From: CAZSDU01 sp963662525
GTDB taxonomy: Bacteria > Bacteroidota > Bacteroidia > Bacteroidales > FEN-979
DNA: 64,000 bases
Direction: 5' to 3'
Assembly: GCA_963662525.1 (NCBI GenBank)
Contig: OY759717.1
Location: 310,001-374,000 of the forward strand
Numbering within the stretch: the first letter of the stretch is position 1; the number at the start of each line of letters is the position of its first letter. The notes under the pieces are model-generated. The model did no database searches, was not told where the DNA came from, and saw only the letters and a program-made list of their open reading frames with translations. The position numbers and the translations under genes were made by a program. Below, piece after piece: positions 26,976 to 35,630 of this stretch.

Positions 26976-29045
26976 ATGCATTTCGTTCACCCCTTGCTTC
27001 TTTTCGCTTTAAGTTCACTGGTAATCCCAATCCTTATTCATCTTTTCAACTTCAGGAAGTTTAAAAAAATTTATTTCACCAATGTCAGATTTTTAAGTGA
27101 AATACAACTGGAAACTCGGCGACAATCAGAGCTGAAACAACTTCTTATTTTATTCTCCCGGCTTCTGGCCTTTTCAGCGCTCGTTATTGCTTTTACCCAA
27201 CCCTATATTCCGGGAGATATGTCTCCCAAAAAAAATAATGAAGCAAAAGCAGTATGCATTTATATTGATAATTCATTTTCGATGGAAGCCCTGACGACGA
27301 ATGGGAAACTGATTGATATTGCCAGGGCCAAAGCCATTGAAATCGCATCTTCCTACCAAGAGTCAGACATTTTTCAACTTCTCACCAACGATTTTGAAGG
27401 AAAACATCAGCGATTTGTCAATAAAGAAGAGTTCCGTAAAATGGTTGAAGAGGTACAACTCTCAGGTGCAGCCAGAAAATTATCAGGGGTCATTACCCGT
27501 CAGAAAGACCTCCTTTCCTCTGCATCCATGAAAAACCTGGACGCGTTTCTGATTTCCGATTACCAGCAACAATTCGCCGATTTCAATGCGATCCGTCCCG
27601 ACTCATCGGTTTCCTGGTTTCTTGCGCCCCTGAGCGCTCAGAAAAGAGATAACTTGTACATCGATACGATATACTTTGAATCTCCTATCCATCAGCCTGA
27701 CCAGCAGGTCAGATTAAAAATCAGGATCCGGAACGCATCAGCTGAAACCCTTGAAAAAGTACCTCTAAAACTAAAAATAAATAATATCCAAAAAGCCCTG
27801 ACCAGTTTTTCAATTCCTCCTGAATCATCCATTGACCTGGGTATTCCATATACCGAAAATCCTACGGGAATTCAAAACGGTTTACTGGACCTGGTTGATT
27901 ATCCTGTAACATACGATGATCCTTTCTATTTTTCCTATCCCCTTCACTCATCAATTATGGTACTTGCCATAAATGGAAAAAGTGAAAACCAATACTTGAA
28001 TCTTATTTTCCGCTCAGATTCTTCCTTTCGCCTAACTACAACTTCCGATAAAAATGTCAATTATGGTTCCCTTCCAGAATTCCCCCTGGTGATCCTCAAT
28101 GGTCCTGAAGAACTATCATCGGGTTTGATACAGGAACTCACAGGCTATTTAAATAATGGAGGAAACCTCCTCATCTTTCCACCAGAGAATCTGAGATCTG
28201 AAACTTACCGTAATTTTCTTTCTTCCCTGAATGTGCCTGTTTTTATAAATCAGGACACCATCAGGCAAATGGTTTCCGAAATCGCCCTTAAAAGCAATAT
28301 TTTTTCTGATATCTTTGAAAAAAATGCTCAGGGTGAAATTAATCTTAAGGAGAATCCTGATTTTCCGATGGTTTTTAGACATTACTCACTTAGTTTCACT
28401 ACAAATACCAATCAGGAAGTGCTAATGAAACTACGGTACGGACATTCTTTTCTTTCAACCTGCCCGGTTGGGAAAGGGAGGATTTACCTATTCACTTCAC
28501 CCTTGAACGAACAATGGACAAACTTCCCGAAACACATGCTACTTTTACCAACAATTTATAAAATTGCTATACTTAGCATACCTGCCCCCAGTCTATTCTA
28601 TCTGTTGGGAAGTGATCCGAAAATTGAACTGCCCCCAGACACCCTGGATGAGAAAAAACTCATAACCATTAAAAAAAATGATGAAGATTTTAAACTGATC
28701 CCAGAAACTAAATCCCTTGCTTCCAGGATATATATTTATCCTCATGATCAGATCAGGGAACCGGGTTGGTATACAGTATTTAGAGGCAATGATAAGCACC
28801 TGGGTCTGGCCTTTAATTATAATAGGAAGGAATCTGATCTTAAATGTTTTACTCTAAAAGAAATACGAGAACAAATGAACAGATTTCCGGCAAAAACAAT
28901 ATATCTGCTGGATGAGAAAAAGTCAACTTTCGCAATACAATTGGATGAAATCAACCAGGGAACACCACTATGGAAATATTTTATCATTTTAGCCCTACTA
29001 TTCCTTTTCGCAGAAATTATTCTTATTCGCATTTTAAAATCCTAA
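26976..29045 (+). CDS. BatA-domain membrane protein with von Willebrand-like region
   Basis: A 689-residue protein. The BatA N-terminal domain (HPLLLFALSSLVIPILIHLFNFRK, read in two parts, with the KKIYFTNVRFL phrase) supplies two membrane helices (about 5-24 and 56-75). A von Willebrand A-like segment begins with IYIDNSFSM (about residue 91). A large periplasmic region and a C-terminal helix (about 665-685) follow. Family proteins are common in Bacteroidota beside MoxR and DUF58 genes; no moxR is in this window. The CsgG-like gene starts 10 bp later, suggesting cotranscription. Confidence 0.88.
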   Translation: MHFVHPLLLFALSSLVIPILIHLFNFRKFKKIYFTNVRFLSEIQLETRRQSELKQLLILFSRLLAFSALVIAFTQPYIPGDMSPKKNNEAKAVCIYIDNSFSMEALTTNGKLIDIARAKAIEIASSYQESDIFQLLTNDFEGKHQRFVNKEEFRKMVEEVQLSGAARKLSGVITRQKDLLSSASMKNLDAFLISDYQQQFADFNAIRPDSSVSWFLAPLSAQKRDNLYIDTIYFESPIHQPDQQVRLKIRIRNASAETLEKVPLKLKINNIQKALTSFSIPPESSIDLGIPYTENPTGIQNGLLDLVDYPVTYDDPFYFSYPLHSSIMVLAINGKSENQYLNLIFRSDSSFRLTTTSDKNVNYGSLPEFPLVILNGPEELSSGLIQELTGYLNNGGNLLIFPPENLRSETYRNFLSSLNVPVFINQDTIRQMVSEIALKSNIFSDIFEKNAQGEINLKENPDFPMVFRHYSLSFTTNTNQEVLMKLRYGHSFLSTCPVGKGRIYLFTSPLNEQWTNFPKHMLLLPTIYKIAILSIPAPSLFYLLGSDPKIELPPDTLDEKKLITIKKNDEDFKLIPETKSLASRIYIYPHDQIREPGWYTVFRGNDKHLGLAFNYNRKESDLKCFTLKEIREQMNRFPAKTIYLLDEKKSTFAIQLDEINQGTPLWKYFIILALLFLFAEIILIRILKS

Positions 29046-29055
29046 AAAAAAAGTT

Positions 29056-29910
29056 ATGAAAAAAAATCTGATTCTCTTTGCTATTCTGTGCATGGCCCTC
29101 ACTACTTTCGGGCAAAGCAAAAAGACCGTCGCAATCCTTCCTTTTAAATCGGATTATCTTTTCAATGCCTCTGACCAAAACGCAGTTGCAGATATGGTAG
29201 CAATGGTATTTGGTAATTCTGGCCGATTCACTATTTTCGATAGCGATCGTTTAAAACAAATCATTAGTAAAAACGCTCTTCAGAACAGCCAAATTGACGA
29301 ATCCAATGCAAATAGCTTTCTTGAATTGGGAAACTCCCTGGGGATTCAATACTTTATTGCCGGCAACATTAAAAATATTGCAACCAAATCGACCCTTGAC
29401 CTCACCAATTCAGTAGCATTTACAGCTCATATCACTTTTTCTCTTAAAATTATAAATGTCAGTACTGGAGAGATCGGAAATGTGAAAGATTTTGATAGTT
29501 TCGGATCCATTGGTGGAATCGTTAGCCTGACATATGATACTGAACAAAATGCCATTCTGAAGACCATACAACTCATGAAAAAGAGTGTGTCAAATTTCGT
29601 AAATGACAATTTCCCAATCACTTTTTCACTGATGAGCATTATTTCTGAAAAAAACGGCGAAGCCGAAATGGTTGAAATAATGGGAGGAAAAAGCATGGGA
29701 CTAAGCAAAGGTGTAAAATTAAAAGTAATTAATATTACCCAACGGGAATTCAATGGAAAAATCATTGAAAAACGTAAAGAAATTGGTATGATAAAAATAA
29801 CCGATGTTCAGGGTGATGATATATCAGAAGCAAAAGTTGTTACTGGAGGAAAAGATATTACTGCTGCATTCAAGGAAAAGCCGACAAGCCTGGTCTGTGA
29901 AACTGAGTAA
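29056..29910 (+). CDS. CsgG-like exported protein
   Basis: A 284-residue protein with a signal peptide (about residues 1-19, ending TTFGQ). The mature N-terminus has the pattern KTVAILPFKSD, a helix with VADMVAMVFGNSGRFTIFDSD, and a later LGIQYFIAGNIK segment, as in the CsgG/curli-assembly nucleotide-binding-like domain. No lipobox is present, unlike true CsgG lipoproteins. The C-terminal ~90 residues resemble a flagellar FlgT-like or beta-sandwich domain but with no firm match. Role unknown; a terminator follows at 29975. Confidence 0.75.
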   Translation: MKKNLILFAILCMALTTFGQSKKTVAILPFKSDYLFNASDQNAVADMVAMVFGNSGRFTIFDSDRLKQIISKNALQNSQIDESNANSFLELGNSLGIQYFIAGNIKNIATKSTLDLTNSVAFTAHITFSLKIINVSTGEIGNVKDFDSFGSIGGIVSLTYDTEQNAILKTIQLMKKSVSNFVNDNFPITFSLMSIISEKNGEAEMVEIMGGKSMGLSKGVKLKVINITQREFNGKIIEKRKEIGMIKITDVQGDDISEAKVVTGGKDITAAFKEKPTSLVCETE

Positions 29911-29974
29911 ACTCCTTCTCTAATCCTTCATTTAAGCCACTATCCCACGGCATTAATTTTAATGGTCTTTTTTG

Positions 29975-30008
29975 AACCTTGCTGTCCTTTTCAGCAAGGT
30001 TTTTTTTG
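29975..30008 (+). terminator. Rho-independent terminator after the CsgG-like gene
   Basis: A perfect 10-bp stem (AACCTTGCTG at 29975-29984 and CAGCAAGGTT at 29992-30001), with a 7-nt loop and a following T-run. Confidence 0.88.
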
Positions 30009-30023
30009 ATGATTACTTTACAG

Positions 30024-30046
30024 TAGTGTCTAATTTTTTTACACTA
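30024..30046. promoter_or_regulatory. Candidate enhancer site for the sigma-54 activator
   Basis: TAGTGT and ACACTA form a perfect 6-bp inverted repeat separated by an 11-bp spacer (CTAATTTTTTT). It ends 63 bp before the -24 GG of the sigma-54 promoter. A near copy lies at 41281-41303, in front of another sigma-54-like promoter with a 62-bp gap. The likely binder is the NtrC-type regulator encoded at 39860-41230; this is inferred from location and repetition. Confidence 0.65.
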
Positions 30047-30107
30047 TAATTATAAAAAAAGGTTGTAAATATTTTTTATATTACTGAATATCAGTATATT
30101 AAAAATA

Positions 30108-30124
30108 TGGCATACATTTTGCTT
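30108..30124 (+). promoter_or_regulatory. Sigma-54 promoter of the peptide locus
   Basis: TGGCATACATTTTGCTT has the invariant GG at 30109-30110 and GC at 30121-30122 with the exact 10-bp spacing of -24/-12 elements, and agrees well with TGGCAC-N5-TTGCW. Transcription would start near 30134, leaving a ~60-nt leader before the precursor gene. No Bacteroidota TAnnTTTG box is seen in this gap. Confidence 0.78.
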
Positions 30125-30192
30125 AAGGTCCTTGTATACGCGGATGCCGAAAAGCAGATCAGAGTAGGCAAAAACATAAAAACTCAAGTAAA

Positions 30193-30408
30193 ATGAAACG
30201 GTTAAGTTTAGTAAATCTTTACAAGGCAGAAATTCAAAAGAGCATGATGTCCCAGATTAAGGGTGGAACAGATGTGAAATGTAATTGTGCTGTTAACAAC
30301 CCTATTGTTACAACTCGTGAAGCGGGCGGCCCCATTGGAAATTATTGTATTTGCAATATCAATGATGCTTCAAGTGCTGGCGTTCAGAATAAAGCCATTA
30401 ATCTGTAG
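30193..30408 (+). CDS. RiPP precursor peptide, GG-Bacteroidales type
   Basis: A 71-residue peptide. The leader of 25 residues ends MMSQIKGG, a double-glycine site typical of C39-peptidase cleavage. The predicted core (residues 26-71) is cysteine-containing, with two C-x-C pairs, C30/C32 and C52/C54, and a central GGP segment. A Lys-Arg start and the LxLVNLYKAEI pattern resemble the known 'natural product precursor, GG-Bacteroidales' leader. The gene is followed by a radical SAM maturase, a pseudo-rSAM protein and a C39 exporter, the family's usual partners. The mature structure and activity are unknown. Confidence 0.88.
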   Translation: MKRLSLVNLYKAEIQKSMMSQIKGGTDVKCNCAVNNPIVTTREAGGPIGNYCICNINDASSAGVQNKAINL

Positions 30409-30487
30409 CCTTTGTGATTCTTTCCAGCTAAAAAATTAACTTTGTATATAATTTCCAAGGTCAGAAAAGCCATGGAAATAAAGGTTT

Positions 30488-31999
30488 ATGAAACATGCTT
30501 TGACCTTTTCTACCAATAAGAATAATACTTATCTGTACAGTCCTTCCAGGAACCAACTTTTACTTTGTCATCCACTCATCAGATATTTTAATCAGATTGA
30601 TGATCACAATGCAAGTATTAAAATTTTTAAAACTGAACTCAGTGGTAAAAAAGTCATAGACATTCCAGATATTGGTACTTTCCAGGTTTCCGAAATAGAA
30701 TACCAGCTCAGGAAATACTTCTTTCTTAAAAGACAGGGCTATTTCAAATCCGTTCCGGGTAAAAACCTCCACGGGAAACTATACCCGGCAATGATTGAAG
30801 AGAATATTGGCAATCTCAAGCAGATCATTTTTGAGACCACAGAAACCTGTAATCTTTCCTGTACTTATTGTACATATAGCAAATTCTATATCAATAAAGA
30901 AAGAAGCCGGAAGAAATTCAGGCTGGAAGATGCACAAACCATGCTTGGGTTCCTTCTCTCCAAAAAAAAGCATCAATGGCAAAAAGAACTAATCATTAGT
31001 TTTTATGGTGGCGAACCTTTGAATAATTTCAAATTTATCCGGAATGTAATCCTTTTCCTCGAACCCTATAAACAAAAGGGCCACCGGTTCAGATATACCA
31101 TGTCGAGCAACGGATTATTGCTTTTAAAACATATCGACTTCCTTGTGGAGTATGCAATTGATGCAGCCATCAGTCTGGACGGTGATGAAATTGCGAATTC
31201 CTATCGTGTTTTAAAGAATAAGAAAGCTTCCTATAAACTGGTCACGAAAAATCTCGATAAGGTAAGAAAGGCCTACCCTGCTTATTTTGACAAACATATT
31301 TCTTTTCTAACGGTAATGCATAACAAGAATTCTTATCCATCGGTTTATAGGTTTTTTAGCGAGAGATACCAGAAAACACCTCTGATGTCGGCCATCAACA
31401 CTTTAAACATTAACGAAGAATTCAAAGAGGAATTCCGGGATACCTTTTTTACAGACCGCCCCAGTGACTCCATGGACCACGGAATCCTTGAAGCCCTATT
31501 CACATCCCATCCACAGGTGAAATCAATGGCTGATATCGTTGAGAAGTACTCTGGTTATTATTATAGTGATTTCCGGGAACTGGCTTCTGCAGACCGGCTA
31601 AGAAAAGACCAGAAGAAATATATCCCTACGGCTACCTGTCTTCCGTTTTCATTAAGGGTCTTTCTATCCGCCGATGGAAGCATTTTACCCTGTGAACATA
31701 TTCCCAGGATTTTCGAGCTTGGTCAACAAAGACAGAACAATATTCTATTAGATAGCCACAAGATAAGCGAAGACTTCAACACCTGGTATGAAAAAATAAG
31801 GCCTTTATGCGAAAAATGCTTCATTCATGACCATTGCAAGGAATGTATGTTCAATACAAAAATTGAAACCGATCGCCCTGAATGTGAATTTTTCACCGAT
31901 GAAAATAAATTCACCGGATTTCTTTCTCAAAATATGAGCCGTATTGAATCAGTTTACTCTATGTATCTCAGAATACTTAAAGAAGGGTTGAATGTCTGA
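30488..31999 (+). CDS. Radical SAM/SPASM peptide maturase
   Basis: A 503-residue radical SAM enzyme. The [4Fe-4S]/SAM motif CNLSCTYC lies at about residues 122-129, following FETTET. An auxiliary-cluster SPASM region holds the cysteines CLPF, LPCEH, PLCEKC, HDHCKEC and PECEFF near the C-terminus. Family members (GG-Bacteroidales maturases) modify ribosomally made peptides by radical chemistry such as thioether or C-C cross-linking; the cysteine-bearing precursor makes a thioether plausible but unproven. It follows the precursor by 79 bp and overlaps the pseudo-rSAM gene by 8 bp. Confidence 0.92.
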   Translation: MKHALTFSTNKNNTYLYSPSRNQLLLCHPLIRYFNQIDDHNASIKIFKTELSGKKVIDIPDIGTFQVSEIEYQLRKYFFLKRQGYFKSVPGKNLHGKLYPAMIEENIGNLKQIIFETTETCNLSCTYCTYSKFYINKERSRKKFRLEDAQTMLGFLLSKKKHQWQKELIISFYGGEPLNNFKFIRNVILFLEPYKQKGHRFRYTMSSNGLLLLKHIDFLVEYAIDAAISLDGDEIANSYRVLKNKKASYKLVTKNLDKVRKAYPAYFDKHISFLTVMHNKNSYPSVYRFFSERYQKTPLMSAINTLNINEEFKEEFRDTFFTDRPSDSMDHGILEALFTSHPQVKSMADIVEKYSGYYYSDFRELASADRLRKDQKKYIPTATCLPFSLRVFLSADGSILPCEHIPRIFELGQQRQNNILLDSHKISEDFNTWYEKIRPLCEKCFIHDHCKECMFNTKIETDRPECEFFTDENKFTGFLSQNMSRIESVYSMYLRILKEGLNV

Positions 32000-33230
32000 A
32001 ACGAATGATTTCTGGTTGATTATCGAGCCTTATATTCAAGTGCTGATGAAAGGGGATAAAGCTATTTTCTACAATACCTTATCAAAAAAGATTGTGGAAA
32101 TTGCCACGGATCGCCATACCCGGAATCTGATCAGTAAATTAATTGATAAAGAAAATGCCTATGTGGCCCGGATCCACAACAAAGACGTTAACCAGTATTC
32201 GGTTAAAAAAATGATCAAAGCCCTGCGAAGGTATTACATGGCAGATATCTGGCCTGTTTATTGGTCTGAGGGGAAACCGGTCAACCTGCTGCCTGAACCT
32301 GTCATAAAATTCGGAATTTCAAATCCGGAACCAGGACTTCAGGAATATTTATATGAGATCACATTACACCTGAATACGATACACTGCCAGGATAAAAACC
32401 ATATAGCAGTCAAAGGATTTAACCAGTTTTTGTATCCAAAGGTCACCCGTGAACATTCGATGGAGATGGATTTCAGCATTATTCACTCTTTGTTTGCCCA
32501 ACTTTCTGGTCTCACAAAATTAAAAATCAACCTGGTTGGGAGGGATATTCAGAAATATACAGAATGGAACGCTTTACATTCCCTGCTTAAAAAAAATCAA
32601 TGTTTAAAACATTATCATGTTCAGGTTCCCGGATGCCATCCGGAAATTGTGGATCAATTGAAAAAAAATTCTTACCTGGCTCTCATGATCTCCCCTCAAT
32701 TATGCAATGAAACAATTGAAATATTAAACGTTTTCAGGGCCAAATGCAAGAACAGGATAAAATGTGACTACAATTTCATTGTCGAAAACAACGGGGATGT
32801 TGAAAAGGTGACAGCAATTATTCAGGAACTTAATTTGTGCAATGCTTACTTTCGTCCTTATTACAATGGAAATAATCAATCCTTTTTTAAAGAAAACGTT
32901 TACCTCGGGCCAGAAGAAATTTCCGCTTCAAGACCAAGCCAGTCCCAAATTTTTTCCAGAAAATCAGGCAATGAAAATGATTATGGTAAACTGACTGTCT
33001 TACCTGATGGTTCGGTTTATGCAAATGTAAATGACAAGTCATTGGGAAATCTTAATCAGTATTCGCTGAAGGAACTGATAACCAAAGAACTGAAAGAAGG
33101 GAAAAGCTGGAAACGCAGTCGTTTACACATAAAACCATGCAGGAATTGCATATATCAATGGTTATGTCCTCCAGTTTCCAATTATGAAATATACATGAGG
33201 AAATTCAATTTTTGTCATCTTTATCAATAG
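31992..33230 (+). CDS. Pseudo-radical-SAM protein of the GG-Bacteroidales system
   Basis: A 412-residue protein whose layout resembles the maturase but lacks CxxxCxxC. A SPASM-like cysteine group remains at the C-terminus (CRNCIYQWLCPP ... FCHLY). The known family is annotated as pseudo-rSAM in GG-Bacteroidales loci; such proteins are thought to be scaffolds or leader-binding partners of the active maturase. The N-terminal ~80 residues may serve as a peptide-recognition domain. It overlaps the maturase gene and precedes the permease by 12 bp. Function inferred from family and neighbourhood. Confidence 0.82.
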   Translation: MSETNDFWLIIEPYIQVLMKGDKAIFYNTLSKKIVEIATDRHTRNLISKLIDKENAYVARIHNKDVNQYSVKKMIKALRRYYMADIWPVYWSEGKPVNLLPEPVIKFGISNPEPGLQEYLYEITLHLNTIHCQDKNHIAVKGFNQFLYPKVTREHSMEMDFSIIHSLFAQLSGLTKLKINLVGRDIQKYTEWNALHSLLKKNQCLKHYHVQVPGCHPEIVDQLKKNSYLALMISPQLCNETIEILNVFRAKCKNRIKCDYNFIVENNGDVEKVTAIIQELNLCNAYFRPYYNGNNQSFFKENVYLGPEEISASRPSQSQIFSRKSGNENDYGKLTVLPDGSVYANVNDKSLGNLNQYSLKELITKELKEGKSWKRSRLHIKPCRNCIYQWLCPPVSNYEIYMRKFNFCHLYQ

Positions 33231-33242
33231 CATGGTCCTGAT

Positions 33243-35630
33243 ATGCTGTTTAATACTCTGATCACTTCCGTTCGTTTTCTGCTCAAGAGTAAGACTTATA
33301 CTGCTATTAATCTGATTGGGTTAGTGCTTGGTTTAACTGCATCCTTCATCCTTTTTATATTCATCGTCAATGAGCAAAGTTTCAATAAAGATTTTATACA
33401 TTCAGACAGAATATTTCGTGTGGTTACAAAAATCCAGGCCAGGAAAAATATAAATGCCCTGACCCCATTCAATCTGGCTGGCGACTTAAAAAAACAAATT
33501 CCCCAAATTGAACTGAGCTCGCGGGTTATCAACCTGGAATATTCATTTGGTACCGTGAAAATTCAAACAGGAAAGGTCTTCCAGGATATTTCAGGCTTTA
33601 TAAGTACTGATCCTTCTCTCTTTCCTATGCTTGGAATAAAAATCAAGGGTCCTTCCTGGGATCATCTCCTGAAGGATTCTCAGGCTTTACTGATTTCCGA
33701 TAGCGCTGCAAAAAGAATATTCGGAACATCTGAACCCCTGGGTAAAAAATGCAAGGTAAGGATCAACGGTAAATCATACTCCTTCCGTATCGAAGGTGTT
33801 TTCCAAAATCTTCCCTGGAATTCAACAGTCCGAGCTGACTTCTTTACCGGAATGGCTTTTTATCTGGAAATTCTGAAAGAAATAAGCGAGCATCCTGAAA
33901 ATACGCTCTCATCATATTCAGAAACCACCAATGAGACCTATATTTTGCTCAGAAAAAATGTGAAGATTGCAGATATAAGTAGCAAAATGGATTCATTTAT
34001 TCAACGCAATGGGCTGAAAAATCAAGGCATAGCTTTCATCTTTCAACCTTTTACTGATATCTACTTTCATTCAACTGACTTCATGAATGACTTTAATCCC
34101 AAGGGAAATACATCAAACACATGGATTTATTGCATACTGGCCTGTTTTATCCTTTTTCTTGCCGGTATGAATTATGCCATTTTAAGTACAGCCCGTTCAT
34201 CATTACGATATAAAGAAATAGGGGTTAGAAAGGTATTCGGAGCCACCAAGAACCAATTACGATTGCAGATTATCATCGAGTCTGTCCTTCTTACTTCAAT
34301 TGCTTTTCCATTATCCATTCTTTTATTGGGGTTGATTGACCCCTTTATGGAGAAACTATACGGATATTCCATTGCCATGTATTCCAGTAATCTACTGGTA
34401 TATTTATCCATTTTTGCCGGGATAACCATTTTGATCGGCCTATTTTCGGGAATGTACACAGCCATTTACCTGGCTTCCCTAGATCCTCTATTTGCCTTGA
34501 AAATGAAGCTGTTCTCCTTTAAACGTTTTACAATAAGTAAGTTTTTTATTGTTTTTCAGCTTTTTATTACCCTTTCACTGCTTATTGGGTTCATCACTGT
34601 TTACAGACAGATCACTTTTTGTCTGAACAGGGATTTAGGCCTAAAAAAAACCAATTTGCTGATAATTCATTTTAATCCGGAAGAATTTACTGCTGCCGAA
34701 CAATTAAAGGATATCATTTTCAATCAACAGGCAACCATAAACGTTTCAGGTTGTTCCGTTACCCCCCCTACAACGGCCTCATCTTCGGTAATTATTAATA
34801 TTCCCGGGAAATCAAATAAAAAAATAAGTCTTGAAACATACTTTGTGGATTATAATTTTTTCGAAACCATGGGAATCAAATTAATTTCAGGACGAGTCTT
34901 TAATCCTGATGACAGTGCAAGGAATAAAACCATGATGTTGCTGAACCTCGAAGCTGTAAGAGCCCTTGGTTTTAAAGACCCGCTGGCTAAACAGATCGGA
35001 CCTTTTCAGACAATCGGTGTTGTAGACAATTTTAATATCCGTACCCAGCATGAGAAGATTCAGCCAGCCATGTTCTGTTTCATGCCATCGGCCTGCCAGA
35101 ATATTCTGGTCAGATATAAAACTGGTGGCAGGGAACAACTGATTTCAGTCATCGAAAAATCCTGGCAACACCTTTCGCATGCAATTCCGTTGGATTATTC
35201 CAATTTCGACACTGAACTTGATGCCTTGTATATCCGGGAAAAAAACTTCGTAAGGGTTGTCGCAACCTTCACCATACTAGCATTTGTCATAACCGGAATG
35301 GGAATGTTCGGACTTGCTTTACTGATCACCGAGAGAAGAAGGAAGGAGATAGCAATTCGAAAAGTTTTCGGCGCATCCAATGCCCATATCATCATCAGGA
35401 TACAAAGAGAGTTTTATTTCTATATTGGCATTGCAACCCTGATCAGTATTCCGGTATCCTGGTATTTTATAAACAAATGGCTGGATACTTTCTATTACCA
35501 TATTCAATGGAATTCCGGTATTTTTGCGATCTCAATTTTCTCTGTTTTCCTATTCGTTTCATTGATCCTGCTATTCCGAACGATAAAAGTACTGAGAGAA
35601 AAACCCATTGATGTGCTGAAATACGAATGA
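33243..35630 (+). CDS. FtsX/MacB-type ABC permease, duplicated
   Basis: A 795-residue membrane protein made of two MacB-PCD/FtsX modules, each with one N-terminal helix, a periplasmic domain and three C-terminal helices (module 1 helices about 20-40, 292-315, 345-365 and 385-405; module 2 about 435-455, 675-695, 720-740 and 760-785). The GVRKVFGAT/AIRKVFGAS phrases after the helices mark the FtsX family. The ATPase partner is probably the LolD-like protein at 37842; no MacA adaptor is present. The gene ends with ATGA overlap into the C39 exporter gene, so it is part of the peptide operon. Confidence 0.88.
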   Translation: MLFNTLITSVRFLLKSKTYTAINLIGLVLGLTASFILFIFIVNEQSFNKDFIHSDRIFRVVTKIQARKNINALTPFNLAGDLKKQIPQIELSSRVINLEYSFGTVKIQTGKVFQDISGFISTDPSLFPMLGIKIKGPSWDHLLKDSQALLISDSAAKRIFGTSEPLGKKCKVRINGKSYSFRIEGVFQNLPWNSTVRADFFTGMAFYLEILKEISEHPENTLSSYSETTNETYILLRKNVKIADISSKMDSFIQRNGLKNQGIAFIFQPFTDIYFHSTDFMNDFNPKGNTSNTWIYCILACFILFLAGMNYAILSTARSSLRYKEIGVRKVFGATKNQLRLQIIIESVLLTSIAFPLSILLLGLIDPFMEKLYGYSIAMYSSNLLVYLSIFAGITILIGLFSGMYTAIYLASLDPLFALKMKLFSFKRFTISKFFIVFQLFITLSLLIGFITVYRQITFCLNRDLGLKKTNLLIIHFNPEEFTAAEQLKDIIFNQQATINVSGCSVTPPTTASSSVIINIPGKSNKKISLETYFVDYNFFETMGIKLISGRVFNPDDSARNKTMMLLNLEAVRALGFKDPLAKQIGPFQTIGVVDNFNIRTQHEKIQPAMFCFMPSACQNILVRYKTGGREQLISVIEKSWQHLSHAIPLDYSNFDTELDALYIREKNFVRVVATFTILAFVITGMGMFGLALLITERRRKEIAIRKVFGASNAHIIIRIQREFYFYIGIATLISIPVSWYFINKWLDTFYYHIQWNSGIFAISIFSVFLFVSLILLFRTIKVLREKPIDVLKYE

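Noticed and set aside
29911..30192. A second precursor peptide before the maturase
   Set aside because: No frame with a double-glycine leader is present; the interval holds a terminator, the enhancer repeat and the sigma-54 promoter.
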